NCBI RefSeq assembly: GCF_021155775.2
Contig: NC_060232.1
Coordinates: forward strand, 26,109,922-26,173,921
Direction: 5' to 3'
DNA from: Neodiprion pinetum
Taxonomy: Eukaryota; Arthropoda; Insecta; Hymenoptera; Diprionidae
DNA: 64,000 nt
Shown here: piece after piece, positions 26,736 through 40,837 of the stretch
Numbering within the stretch: position 1 is the first letter of the stretch
Layout: every line of letters begins with the position of its first letter
Made by a program: the position numbers and the translations under genes
The notes under the pieces: generated by a model
Seen by the model: the letters and a program-made list of their open reading frames with translations, nothing else
Told to the model about the DNA's origin: nothing
Databases searched by the model: none

Positions 26736-29115
26736 GGAGGCCGACGGTGTTCATTTAATAAACGGAAACACTTTAAAGCCCCTGTTTTTATGTCACTGAC
26801 TCCCCTCACCCTTTCAAGCTCGCCACCAGCTATTCGTCCGTGACACAGGATTAACAAAATCGGAGCACTACTCGTCGGTATATCATGTGATGAGTAGAAA
26901 AAACAAGATACAAAAGGAAGACGGAAATACGGTCGAGAAGCTTGACCACCTTGACCGAAAGTGATCGGAAGTTAACAAAAGTTGAGCGGTCTCGGAAACT
27001 CAATGAACTTTACTCAATTATCGAATTGATACCCAGATAAACTTCATATGTCTTTCGGAATTTTGTGCTGACTCGATTTTGATTTATTCGGATTAATGTG
27101 AATTTCATCAAGCTACTCTTTGACTTGCGAATCGAGAAATGCGATCTTGACGTTAATGGTAGACGTTCAAAAAGTTCCAAGGTATGTATTGAAACTTACA
27201 CCAATTAAATTGCTCTGTTGTTTCTACTTTGTCCAACAAAAAAAAAACTCTTTTTTACTTAATATCACTGAAAAAATGATGCATCAACGTTTATACATAC
27301 ATGATGAAAAGACATGAGCTTTTCTGCAGCAGCGGCAATCTTTTGCGAAAGAAGGCTAGGGAGGACAAACAAGACGTACGAAAAGTACTTAGGCTCTGGA
27401 TTGATATGCGAAAGGATGAGAAAATTTTCACGCTGAAAGTAAGCTAGAACTTAAAGAAGAAGAAGAGCTTTTATTAAATTCGTTCGAGAGGTTCCCGCAA
27501 CGCTTATTGAGATCTGAAGAAAACTTTTCACGGCAGATTCGTAAGGCACTCGTCATTATTAGTACTTACTCGGTTATTGGGCATGTGCCTAAAGAGTGGA
27601 CAGTGATTTTGATTCTGAAAATACGGATAGCTGAAAATTATTTTGACTACAAGTTGGACGCTCAGTTGGAAGAACGAAGGTCTCTGCACGGAGAGATAAA
27701 ACCGGACCGGTGATTCTCGTACCGATTCATCGGAGTTTGTTTGCACAGGTTTGCCTTTCGTTTGGTACATACATCTAATAATGAAGATGTTGTTTTAATT
27801 GCTGGCTCGCGTGAGCATCGCACTAATTAACGCACTCGGCACCAGCGGACTGTACGCCTTGCTCGACGCAACTTCCCCGGTTAGTCGATTCGTATACGCT
27901 ACACAGTTCAGAAGCCACACGGTGCATTACGTGTGCGATGATACACGTTACCCTTAGATTACCGCATGCCGTGACAAACTCCGTCCAACAAGTTCTCTCA
28001 CTTTTTCCATACCGATGAGTAATCGAGTCCTAGGAAATCGTGCAAGGTATTCGTTCCGGCCCTATCAGCCGCTAAAAAATTGTACGGGGATAAAAACGAA
28101 ACAGGAAATGAAGATATGAGCTTTTCTCCGAGACGTGCGATCAACTGATTCGGTACACCTACCGTACGATCTACCGCTGCCGAAAACGGTAGCTTCTCGT
28201 CATAACTTTCGTCCGATCAAACACATTGGCAAAAATCAGACACGTTGCTTTCAATTTCTAGTTTTTACCATCGGACGAATGATCGAGTGTTTCGAAGGTG
28301 GCGGTTCCAGTTACGAGGATGTTGAGAATCCGTGAAAGTATACGTCGATGTGAAAAAAGGCATCCGCAAGTTAATTGGGCGGTTGGCACATATTCGGCAA
28401 GACTTGATTGGACCGAATAAATGAAGCGTGATTCGATACATCATAGAGTCGATCGTAATTAGGAGATGTAGGATTGGATAGCGAAGCAAATGAGGTGGTC
28501 GGAAGCCGAGTGGCGCATCGAGTGCTCAAAGGGGTTCCCAGGCCTTATCTGGTTAATTGTGAAGTAGGCAACGTTATTGGACCATTCGAATCTCACGTCA
28601 TCCGCGTAACAGCTCAGTTATAGATAGCTAGTGCGGGGTATAACCATAAGGTTACACCGGAGGTATTCCCAGTCGGTGAAGTATATCGAAAGTTCGAAAA
28701 CTAAGACTAGAACCAGGTGCTTTGCGCGCGCCACTTGAGTAGACTCATTACCGCATCCTATTCATCCTAAATTAATTTCTTAATGAATCCACCGACTAAT
28801 TAAGGAGCTACGAGTGAATCGAGCGTAGACGGGCATTAGCATCCAGCGAGTCCGTAATTTGTGCCTCTCTTAATTAAATCATCCGTTAACCAACCCGGCC
28901 CCCGGGGCCCGGGGCCCGGTGGCTCGTTTTTTTCCCTCTCCTCCTTTTCTCCTCATCGTATTCCGTCTTCGATTTGTTCCCTTTTTCCAAACTTCACCCC
29001 ATCTCGAGCGAGAACGTCAGCGGATTCACCTTCGTTTTTTCGTCGCAACGTAAACAAATTTTACGGGCCTCGCGAAGGCGGCTTTTTCACTCCTTTTATG
29101 CAATTAAGCAGCCCG

Positions 29116-29129
29116 CACCGACGTCGGTG
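29116..29129. repeat. 14-bp perfect palindrome CACCGACGTCGGTG
   Basis: Perfectly self-complementary, with a GACGTC centre. The related palindrome GCCGACGTCGGC occurs at 5330-5341. Confidence 0.4.
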
Positions 29130-30359
29130 AATCCACGCTCTGTATCAGCTATCTCGCGAGGCTCGCATGTCAAAAAGTGCTCTTTGAATTCTTAATTTTC
29201 TAATTAGCCCCGGCCGAATAACGCCTGATTCAAGATCACGGGTCCGGAATACCTGCCTTCGTCGGAACAGCTCGAATTCTCGGCATCTCGCGCGCATCGC
29301 CAGCTCCAGGATTTCCAATATAAGCTTATACGCTTGCGTAATTTGCCCCGTTGAACCCAACGTTCCACGTCAATTAACCGAGAAACTCCGAGGCCGCAGG
29401 CTGATTCTAACGAATTACAACGAATCCATCCTGGCGACGACGACCCAACAGGGATTCACCTCCTATCAATCGAATTGGTTCCTCGTCTTCCAGCGTATAC
29501 AGGCAAGTATATCCGTGCTGCAGGTATATGAAAAGTCGAGGTTCGACCCGGGGACAAAAGTTATCCCAGGGACGTACGGCGACAGGCGGCAACAATGCCC
29601 GGGCCCCCCGTGCTTTCGACTCTAATATATTGCCCGGGTTCCCGCAGCCGGGTAAGTATTGGACCTTGTTAGGCCTACCTCTATAAGGCCATGGACGCCG
29701 CCGTTGCGGCACATCGCGACTGCTCCTCTCCTCCATGGCGGGGGAATTTTAATGCGAAAAATTGGTTCTCCCCGCGACGTCTTCCTCGCGGTCCTGCACT
29801 CACTCTCCTCCGTCTCGAAGCCGGAGGGAGAAGCTACTCTCGACTATTCCCGAGAGCGCGGGAGGACAGAGGGCTGAATCTTGATTAGATTAGCTTATTA
29901 ACAGCGAAATTGGGGATGGCGAAAGGGCGGCTCCTCCCTTGGTGAATTTCTCCCTTTGTCCCAGGGGCGGGTAAAAAGACTGCTTCCTTCTTGCCGTCGA
30001 CTTCTTCTGGAGCAAGGAAACTGGAGCTGTTTTATCCGGCTCGGCGCGCGGAGCAAGTCAACCCCCGAAAAACAGGCGGTAACGTTGACGCGGCGAATTA
30101 ATACCGTGCGATTTCTAAGTACCAGTAATAAATTCATGGTCCCCGTCACGATATGCAAATAACACAATATCGTTACAATGAGATTACACGCGCTGATCCT
30201 CAGTCAGCGGGGTGGTGTGTATTTTCCCACCGTACAACCGCCGAGATATGGTTTCCAGTGTGTGCGAGAACGGGGGTCGGATTATTAAAAAGGGGATGTA
30301 GATTTTTCCCGAACGTTGATTCGCCGCCGCCACTCACGCGGTCCGTGCACGTATCGTAT

Positions 30360-30386
30360 CGTTCGTTCATTCATTCGTTCATTCAT
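30360..30386. repeat. TTCA/TTCG tetranucleotide repeat
   Basis: Alternating GTTCATTCATTC units, imperfect. Confidence 0.75.
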
Positions 30387-32402
30387 CATCCGCGATACGC
30401 GTTACGCCTTGCTTTATATGATATTAATAAGCCACCCTCCCTAGTCCCGACAATACACGCGCAGATCGTTTATTTATCACCCGCTGCTCATTTACTCTCA
30501 GCTAAATAACGACCAGATTAATCCCTGAGGATTTTATTGCCATCGGACTCCGTTATGCTAATTTATCGATATTTATCTTCTCGTCCCGAACGTTTCCCGG
30601 AAATCCGTCGACAGGCACCTTTTTTGCAATTATAGCCAAGTGTGCCGATCTCTCGCGGACTCTGATCACGGTCGAGAAATCTGTACGAGTAAAAATTTCA
30701 TCACGTCTGAACTGTGATCTGCAATTTCATTGTTGCGACGTCAAAGTAGCGGTATCAGAAATCCGTTGAAAAATATTAACTTTCCAATCGACTTACCGAG
30801 GTTCGAACCATTCTTGAACTACAAATCACTGTGTCGAAAGAATCTTGTGTTACTCGATAATATACCATCGTGCAAATAGTGCGTACTTATCGAGTGACCT
30901 TATATATCTATTCGTAAAGAATCGAGGCTTGTAATCCATTCGTTGGAATAGATTCCTTGTGACGGAAATAGTCGAGGCCGAAGAAACCCGGCGGGGCTAG
31001 ATATGTTTGAGCTATTAGGCTAACCGCATAGATATCAAAGTTGAATCATGACGTGTAACAGATAGCATAATGAGTTATGGTCTTCCGGTCGAGTCAGTCG
31101 ATTAATAGCGTGCATAATCCGCAGTGTCTCCGAGGCATAACAGCAGTGCCTTTACATCCGACGTCCGAACGAATGGATTTCTCATTAAATCCTTGCGGAA
31201 AAGGCAGCGGTCATAGTTGTGTACAGAGCTTGAAATGGGCGTGTAGAAAAGGGTTATTTTACCCAGGCCCATACTCCCGTCGGTTGATTGTGAGCCAGGT
31301 GCCGAGCGTTTCCTGACGTTCGCCAAACACCCTTGAAGCTTTCGAAACACTGCACGAGCACTTAAGAGCGGTCGGCACCTTTACTACCGAAAGGACATTA
31401 TTTTCTCTCGGCTATCGTACTGTCTCACAAGGATCGTCGGGGGCCCTTGAAATAGAACAATGTAACTTGACTCTTTTTCGGTATTTGACGAAGAGTGTTT
31501 ACCGTCCAGGCCCTGCCGTTGGATATCGTCGGTTCGCCGCACGACCACCGTTTTACCGACGTGCTAAAAACGGCGCTAATCTTTCGCTCGTTCTAGCCGA
31601 TTATTCCTAGGAAGTTCTTTCTTTCTCCCGCCAAAACCCCACGTACGATTTGGTCAAGGCTCGTGGAAAGGCAGGTAGGCGAGTCCGCGTGAAGACGGTA
31701 TGCAATATCGACTGCGAGATACCGCTGAGAAATGAATACACTTACCAACTTGACGGGCCGGCTACCACGGACTACCATTCACTCTATTTACATTGCGAGA
31801 TTGATATTTATTCTTAAGTTAGGTCAGTGACGAGTTAGAACCGGCTGTTTGACGAGGCAATTAGTAAAGGTAGAGCCTTAATTGTGTGTAATGTACCCCG
31901 TATCCCTTTGCTTTACTCATATTATGCGGTGTCTCTTCTATTTTACCCGCGTGATTCAACCGCGATATTCTATGTGTATTGTATATCTATATATGACGTG
32001 CGATGTTGGCTCTCGTTCCTCGGCTTGGTTTGAAAAACCTACGTTGGCATGGCATTGGAATAATATGGAAAACTTCGGCTCCGTGCAGGTAAGAGGTACG
32101 CATCGATGATCCGTAGCACATACGGCGACTTCAACCGCAGGCCACAGCGCAAGCATAAAATACGATATGGATCCGAGGGATAACGTTTGCATCCCTGACT
32201 CAGAGTCGGATGACCATTGCGTACCGGCATTACAGGACCCTGTCTTACCCGCAACCGTCAATGTTTTCCTATTAGAATATCAGATTACTCGCACAGAAAT
32301 ACGAAAATTACGCTAAAATACGATAAAATTTTGAAATCCATTGTATCCCTGGATTTTCCCAAGGGATTTACCATCCGTCTATTTCCCATGTATAATACTC
32401 AT

Positions 32403-32436
32403 GTATATATATATATATATATATATATATGCATAT
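32403..32436. repeat. TA microsatellite
   Basis: (TA)n of about 14 units with a GCATATAG interruption at its end. Confidence 0.9.
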
Positions 32437-34739
32437 AGTATATACGCCTTCGTTGCAGAGCCCATGTTTGCGGACAACCGTCCACTCGCTGTCAAATACC
32501 AACTGAAATGCCGGGAGAATATTTTCGCGAAAGGGAAGATTGATCGGCTCCACGTTACCGCCTGCAGCTCTGCTTTTGTCCGTTTACCTCTATTTTTCTA
32601 CTGGAGACAAAATATTGTAGCTGTGACGATGATTGAGAACCTGATTAGGAAGACAAACTATGTATTAAGATGAATTCCTCGAACACCGCCACCGCAGACG
32701 TGATCCGCTTCCACGCCGACTCGGTATATCGATCTAATTGTTTCACCCTACAGTTATCGAAAATGACCTGCTGAAATATGCGCAACATGTTGGAAGGTCC
32801 GGTATTGCATTTGAGGATCGCTTCACCCTTGATAACCGAGTATTATTAAAATCCATGGATCAGTGGTGCGAGATTCTGGACGCCGTTCAGTCATGCGTGT
32901 TCGGTATGAATAACCAATCTGCTTTTCTTCTCATGGTCTACCTTGTGCTCATTACCACGCTCCCCATGGCATGTGCCATATTCGGCACGATGAATATTAA
33001 TAAAATCATTACCGGGTTCACAGTGCTATTAATTCGAGGTTAAAATATTCCATCTTTGACGCGCCCTTATCGGAGTTATAGGGAGCCGCGGGAGTGAGCG
33101 GTGAGTTTTCTGGACTGTAGGTAGGGGGAGATATTAGCACTATCAATCACAAACCCCCTAATCGGGAACCACCCTACGCATTTAACACCACCCCTCTAAG
33201 TTCGGCTCTGCAGTGTCGGAACGATTTTGGCAGTGGGGGAGGGAGTCATGTTTTATTCATACGATCGAGGTGGTGGTAAATGATGTCATATTATGGTGTT
33301 TCCTATCAATAATGGGAAGCTATTTCCGCTACCGAACATTTTTTGTATCCATATGTATTATATATAAATTTTACGTACGAGTTATGAGGATTATCGGAGA
33401 GTGAAACTGAAATTTTGCTACTATAAGGTGGTACAGTCTTATGGCTTGCGTCATTTCTCAAAGATCGAGCCAGAGGATCTGAAGTCCGGAAGTCAAGCTG
33501 CATAAAACAGCTGGAGCTAAATTCTCCTCCGTAATGGACCATCAGGGTTAATGAAAGTCCTGCAAACTGCGCGGCGATACATTTCTTCGTATTCCTCAAA
33601 GGTGCGTGAAGATATTGGACGTGCGTCTCTGACATTGTGGCGTAATGGAGGGATTGAAAATTCAAATATCGCCACCATTAAACTGAATAACGACCAACGG
33701 CCGTTCGAAATATGAAAACTGCCGTGATTTGCGGCCTCGTAAACGCGTTCATAACGAATAATAATGTCACCAGAACAGCCAACGTCGCACAACGAAGCCG
33801 GGGGTTCGTTCTCGACGTTCTGAATGAAAGCCGCCCAAGCTACAATATCGCCCGAGACTTTTTTCATGTCTCATACCGCGCCTTGCCCGCAAAATTAAAT
33901 AATAAAATATACGCCTCACGCCCGTTAGAATTCGCAACGCTTGAAAGTTCTCTTCTCCGTTTGACGACAAAGGCGACAAAGGGAGACGGTATTTGAATCT
34001 TGGAAATTACCAATATTACGTCGTCTCATGACTGTAAAAAAAAACCATCATCGTAGCAATGACCTTCGTGAAACGCAAGCGCCACAATTTTCGACCATTT
34101 CACCAAAGGTTCTGGCCTAAATCGAAGGACTGTACCAAATCTCACGATCATTCGTTTCTACGTTAAGCAGCTTGCGTATATATAAGACAATATTTTGGAA
34201 TTACTTGAGAGAATCGTAACCCTAAAATTTACTTTTTTTGAACCACTTATCGAATATATTACTGTTCAATTACGCCCTCGATTTTCACCCCAACGAAAGG
34301 TTCGTGAATTTCAATCTTCATGAACTGCTGAACGTTATTGGTTCATGAATTATGATTTGTGTGAGTAAAAGAGGCAGGTTGAGTTTACCTTGAGATTTGA
34401 AATTTTATGAACCTTCCAACGTTTTAATAAATACTTGTGATCAGGTGTACGTTTCTGAGCTATCGATTTTATGTTACGAAACAAACGTCCCGGATGATGA
34501 GAAAAATTGAGCAACGCCTCCGGGTTGTGTACAGTGACAATCCGTTCGTGTTCTTACGCTGAAAATGAGACGCAATGCGTGGGTAAGATAATGGCTAATG
34601 GGATTGTCCGCGCGCCAATAGTCAACCGATGTAAAACTTAAGTGCACCTCCTTTGGCCATTCTAGTTAACCCGGCGACACTATTTGGCAAGAAGAGGAAA
34701 AATTTTTCAGCTCCTTCTTTCATTTTTCATTCCCCCTGG

Positions 34740-34757
34740 TCTCTCTCTCTCTCTCGC
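34740..34757. repeat. TC microsatellite
   Basis: (TC)8 to 9; it forms the repetitive end of an otherwise unrecognised minus-strand open frame. Confidence 0.8.
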
Positions 34758-36345
34758 AGTGAGTTAAGGCCAACGTGCTTAAAGCAAGGTTGTGAGTTTG
34801 AATAAATTCTAACCAATCTGGTCTCGATCCTGAACGGATGGTGACTGCCGGGAGTCAAGAGATTGGACGGAGTCGACAAAGAGCCGAATAAATGGACCCG
34901 TAAAACGAAAAACTCGGTAGGAGAAATAAGATTTGAATATTGATTCGCTTTATTTAAATTCCGCCTTATCGGGCCTAGGATATCTTCGAAACGGAATTGG
35001 AACCGATAGCGTCGTCGTCGTCCTGCAGGGAGGATGGGAAAAGGAACCTGCGAGAGCGGTAGTGACGTAGGACAATAGCCGGCCCCTGAAGTTAGAATAG
35101 AATTTAGAAAGTGATTTTTCTTCTCCCCCTTATTCCCCACGGCGACGAGCTTGATCGCGCTTTGTAGAACCTCTTCGATTACACCCGGCAACATCCGATC
35201 GGAACTGTCTTTTCCAAGGTGTTTCGACTTTTGCGTTTTGCCGAAAATTTTGACGATTTCGGATCGTGTGCAGGTAAATAACGCACTTCTTTGCACATTT
35301 TTCACTTCGAATTCGTACACGTGGGATTCATCAGAGACACCGGGAATCTATCAGTCAATCTCGCATGTTAAAATAACCGATTAACATCGACGCCTAGACA
35401 ACATTTGAGTCTTGATTAAGAGCTCAGGTTGCCGTTCCATCAGGGTCGTAATAACGTTGACCTCGCAACGATTGTCTCGCACCTTCTAGTCGCGATCACA
35501 CGGTAGAGAAAATAGCTCATATCGCGGGGCAGGTGGGGCCCGTATATTAAGTTTTAAGTACTTTGGCATAATTAAAGTAATCGTAGAACCGTCTCTGCTC
35601 GTTAAATGTCGAAATATTAACGATGAGCGATTATGATTGACTTCGGCATACGTGCAGCGGGGGGAAATCGGCTCATTGGTATACCTACCAGTAATTATAA
35701 TTCTCCGGGACTTTGACCTTCCGTAGAGGAAATAGGGGATGATGTCGATTTGACCGACGGCAAGCGGTGATGTAACGCATCAAAGGGCGTACATTCACCT
35801 AATTTAATGAGGTGTATAAAAGAAAGAAGAAGAAAAACAATCACAAATACTACTAGAGAACTACAATTTATTATTATAATTTTTTCCCCACAGCTGTAGT
35901 TATATATCAAATTGAATGTTGAGAATTGCGAATTCAAACGAGGCTCTCTTTTAGAGAAGGCAAATCCGACAAAGCAATAACCAAGATTTAGCGCCTGTTC
36001 ATATCTTCTTATTCTCATAATACTTTTGATTCCTTCTTATTATTATTCACCCCCTTCCCAAACGCGGGGGTTTCGCACCAGCGACTTTTTATAAGGAAAT
36101 ATAATTTCTCGGCTTGGTCGGCAATTAAGAGTTTTCGCGAGGTTTTTCATAAAGCCAAGTTAAATCCTCGCCTGGTCCCAGGCGCGGTTCTTCTTCCCAT
36201 CTCCAAGAAATATTATATTATTTCTTATTCTTCCTTACCCCCGGTTCCTCTTCGTCGCATTAGGCGAGTGAAATAATTTTCAAAGAATTTCATAACTGTC
36301 TCTCGTACTCTCTGCTGAGAATCTGGTACACATTGGTATACGGAT

Positions 36346-36370
36346 ACACACACACACACACACACACACA
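36346..36370. repeat. CA microsatellite
   Basis: About 12 units of AC. Confidence 0.9.
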
Positions 36371-36959
36371 TACATACTTCACACGTATACTGGCGACAAT
36401 GGAGTCAGTAGGTGTCCAACAGCGAGGTTCTCAACGCCTGGCAGATACACTCGTTTCCAAATAATTAATAAAAAGATTGAAATTCTTACGCACAAAACCA
36501 TCGGCAAGTTTTGTTCATTTCTAATAGCGAAAGAAATTTTTAATCCCAAAACTGCGCAAGGGTTGATGATTAATTATGATCCACACACGTCAAGTTGTTT
36601 CTGCTTGATTTCCGAGGGATGATTATTAATCTCTAAAAATCCCGCTTGATCTCCGGCCGGCTCGTTAAAATCGAAAAATTATCCCGGAAATTGTGGACAG
36701 ACGCGGCGAGGTCTGGTCGGTATACATAAGGGTTGGAAAAGGGGCAGAAACCGGACAAGCGTCCCCCGGCAGGAAACCGGGCGAGGAATTTATTTGAGAT
36801 CCGTATATTTTTGTGGAAGTAGGTAGGTGCACGGGGAAGACGTAAGCACCTCTGGCGCGCGATCTGTCACCTCTCGCGCCCTCGGCACTTGACTCAACCA
36901 TTTTATTCGCATTCAAATGGCAGCACTTTAATTTGCATGCTAAGAGTGCCGGCCGTGGG

Positions 36960-36991
36960 TTCGTTCGTTCGTTCGTTCGTTCGTTCGTTCG
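36960..36991. repeat. TTCG tetranucleotide repeat, 8 units
   Basis: Eight uninterrupted TTCG units. Confidence 0.9.
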
Positions 36992-39900
36992 CAGCGTCGT
37001 CACCCCTGCCACTCGGCACCACCCAGCCCCGCGGATTTCCATTTAAACTCACAAAATGGCGCTGACTCCGCGAGGCTACAAAATTTTTTATTGAAAGATT
37101 CGACGCGGATAGGAGGTGGAAAAACGCATCGCGTCGCAGCGCTACGGTGTGTCGGTCGCGAGTTATTTCGAGATAAACTCCCTTTTATCTCTGTCGCTCC
37201 CTTATATATTTTATTCCATGCTGGTTATTTCCCTCCCTTACTTTTTACCGATTTTTTTCTCTGTATTCTCGCCTCGCACCGCTTTCGGGCAAGAAAGGAA
37301 AAACGAATTTGGCACCCTCAAATCGAATCGCCCCGCTTCCGTTCCTCGTTCGTTTCGTGTCGACGCTCTTTTGTTTCTCCCACCCCCGCCATTCCACCCG
37401 GCAGACCCACCTAATCGATGCTCTTCTGTTCCTAAATTGACTTTCGATTGTTATTTGATTACGTCATTATTGCAGACTGATGGGTTTTCGTTTACCGATA
37501 AGCCGGCGGGGGTGGGGGGTCAAGTGCAGTTGGGCGAAGAGGGCGAAGGGAAAAGGTATACCTAAGGGTGGCTGCCGCAGGGAGGAAAAAATTCTACGGG
37601 GTAATATTTTCGTCGAACGGATAAAACAGAAGACACGGGGTGCTCTGTTGGACCAACTGCCCAAACACTACCGGAGGCTGCGCGGCATGCACGCCCTTGC
37701 CGATGTATGGGTGTGTTACTGCAACCCCATACCCGGTCGGCGGTGCGCCCCGTAACAGACGAACCCCGAATCTGTTCCGATCCACTACCCTTGAAACAAT
37801 AAGCCGCGTTTCTGCTCTGTGGCTGAAAGCACAACCTTATCCGTTTACAATGCAAACCGGCGCCCCTTCCGGTAGGATTTTCGAATTTGGAACACTCGCT
37901 CCCGCTTCGTGAATCGCACCGCTTCAAAGCGGTGTCTCCTTTTGTTTGCGTAGCTATTAGGATATTTAGGCATTAAGAGGATTCGGGATTTTTCAATATA
38001 CCTCTGGCTTGTTTGACTTTTACACAAAATGTGTATTAGCCTCTTGGCACGTCTTTGCTCGGGAGGTATATATAATGGTCATTGATCACGTATCCCGCTT
38101 CAGCAGCCATCAATAATCCTCAGTTAGCGATCACTTAACTTTTCCGTGAAAATATATATATGTATATACATCCGTGTGTATATACCGCATATACGTTTTA
38201 GAAATAAAACACAATCTTCCGAACTCGTATCATCGTCTCGTGAAAACGTACCTGATCAAATCGTGGGCGGACTTCTCAAGCTCGTACGAACCTCGAACAG
38301 ATCGGCGAGAAATTAGAAATATTAAATTATACAAGATAAATAAAATCTTCTCACGGTGATCGATGAAGCATCTTTTGCTGAATTACTTTTCACGAAAATT
38401 CCAAGACGTCCGGATAAAAAAATCTTGTCACATACGAGTACAGGCGCAAAATAGCAATGAATATTTCGATACGTGACACGTAATTCTGCAGAATGGTTAT
38501 ACGCTATCTGCCGAACGATACCCGACTATATGCGCGTGTGTAGGAAGACGGAAGAAGACGTATGAAATTTCGACTCCGCCCATTGGAGTCTGCAGGCACG
38601 GGAGCGTAGAATATATTGGGTCTTCGTAGTCAATAGAGGCAGTTAGGGCGAGGGGCTGCAGGAGAGGGTGGCATTTTATCACAAGGTTGATATACTGGGC
38701 GGGCACCGTTATAGAGGGGTTAATCTCTCACGGTCGGTTAGTTCCTATTCCTAACCCAACTCTCGCCAAAACCCTCCTTTCCATTGGCCAATGTTTGCCT
38801 GCAGGCAAAGGGCGAAGGGTGCCGCCGCCTCAAATCGGTTTGCCGAAAAACAGGAAATATCTAAACGGGAAGCTGCCGGTCCGTATTTATATCATGCGTT
38901 ACACACCGTTCTGCTTTGAGTGTGCATTATTTTACTCCGCCAAATTTATCACCGAATCACTCGGTAGAATAATGCAATTTAAGAAGACCAGAGCTGCTTC
39001 GATTTCGATGTTTGAAGCACTCTTACACTCGGGATGACTGGCTTATTCCTGAACACAATTACTCTTCGGTCAAGGTAACTTTAGTCCTGTTCAGCAGTGT
39101 ACAAATTTATACCTCGTTGGGTCGACGGGGCAGAAATTGAAATTGAATTTTTATATTCATGGAAAAAATTTTGATCTTCAAATTTCCGGTGCAGATGCAT
39201 TGACCGCCGAAAGATGATAACGATGCTGGGAGCTGCGGCGGATTGTTTGGAATTCGAAAAATGTTGGCTCAGGTAAAGCACAAGTTGTGTCGCGGCGATC
39301 CGCCGTTTGCGAAGGTGAAGCCAGAAGCATGAATTTGGAAAATCGTGCGACGAGCAATTTTCGTTGTGATGTTTGGTTGCTGAAAGAACGCAGTGCGATC
39401 TTTAAGAAGGTTCTCTGATTGGAGTTAGGTGTAATCTAACGCAAGAAGAAGTAATGATAGTAATTTTTTTAATATTTCATTCTTATAAGAATGTTACAAC
39501 TGACGTTACGACGTAATTGCTTCTGTGGTATTGCTTATGGTACATTAATTTGACAAGATTTTTTTCACTAGTTTAAGGTTGGTTTGGTTTTTTCAAAATC
39601 AAGAGCAAGTCAAGTTCTCCGTTGAATACTGGTGAGCTTGGTTGAATCCTTATTCGTCTGTACATGTAACAATCAAATAGTTTCTGAAATATATCATTTG
39701 TCTTGCAGTAGGTTCCCATGACAGTATTGGGTATTATGTGTTGTTGTTTTTTTCTTCTTGCACACCGTTGTGTCGATAATAATTCTAGGATATACGTTAC
39801 TTGTTAATCTAATTTCCGCTATTATTTTCTGTATCCTTGATGGAAGATTCAGTTTCAGATAAACTCGAACGCTGCGCTGCAGTTTTATGGTGGGATAAAT

Positions 39901-40819
39901 TGTTGAGCTATTCGAAGCTCCACTTCTCTCCGTGTCTACATATGCAGGAGTATAGGAAATTGGTTGTATTTCTGAAAGGAGGGAAATAAGTATCATAATT
40001 ATTGATACGCGGTGGTTTCTGGCCGTTTTTAGCGTTTTGTTTTAAGACGAAGGTTCGAACAGAGAAGCTAAAAGGTGCTAAACGGGAGACTCAGAGCTCG
40101 TTAGGATTTTTCCGTTGGTGCTAACCGCGAGAGACAATGCTGTTCTCTGTTGGCCGCTCTCCGCTAACGAGACGAGTGAACACCGCGCGCCCGTCAATTG
40201 TTTCAACAAACAGAAAACAATAGACAGTAGCCGCCCGGTACTAATGGCCGGTTTATATGCTCCTTAACTCCTTCTCGACTTCGCCCGCAGCCTTCTTCCC
40301 AGACCTACCTTTCGGCCATCTTGGGAATCCTCGGAGACGCTTCATTTGTTTATACCCACCTTCCCTATATTCCCTCTGCCCCCAGGGATATACCAGTTAC
40401 ACTACCGTTTGTTTTAACTTTTATCCTCTCAAGATCGTTAGCTGATTACCGTTCGAGTTGAATAAATTTCGTCGAACGTCGTCCGTCCGGAGCTACCCGA
40501 GACGAACGACCTTATTACCGATTCCTTGCCGCGGTGACGTCTTTCTCTACCGGCGTTTCTGCGGTTATACGACAGAACGTCCTCGTCTCGGCTTGCGGCC
40601 CGAAGCGCCATTTTTTTGCTCGGTGAAAGAGAAAAAATAAATAAAGAGAGAAAAAAAAAAAAGAAAGATAATAGGGAAACACACCAGTTACGGGCGGACG
40701 ATTTGCGAGGCGGAAAACCCTCCGCGGTATCTCATCGTCAGACCTGGGCGAATATTAATTACTAATTTGTATGCCTACTTCCAGCGGAGCTACACCCTCG
40801 CCATCTAGCCTTGGTTTAA

Positions 40820-40837
40820 GGCAGGCAGGCAGGCAGG
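40820..40837. repeat. GGCA tetranucleotide repeat
   Basis: Four to five units of GGCA. Confidence 0.8.

Larger units (their letters stand above)
25046..36345. other. Intergenic, no coding gene seen
   Basis: GC-rich islands at about 28880-29130 and 29400-29900 stand in AT-rich surroundings. Clustered homeodomain cores lie at about 28770-28890. The longest open frame (197 codons, minus, 34727-35320) is unrecognised. Confidence 0.6.

Noticed and set aside
32738..33043. 101-codon plus-strand frame with a hydrophobic C-terminal half
   Set aside because: No recognisable family, no splice signals that place it in a larger gene; its length is within chance expectation.
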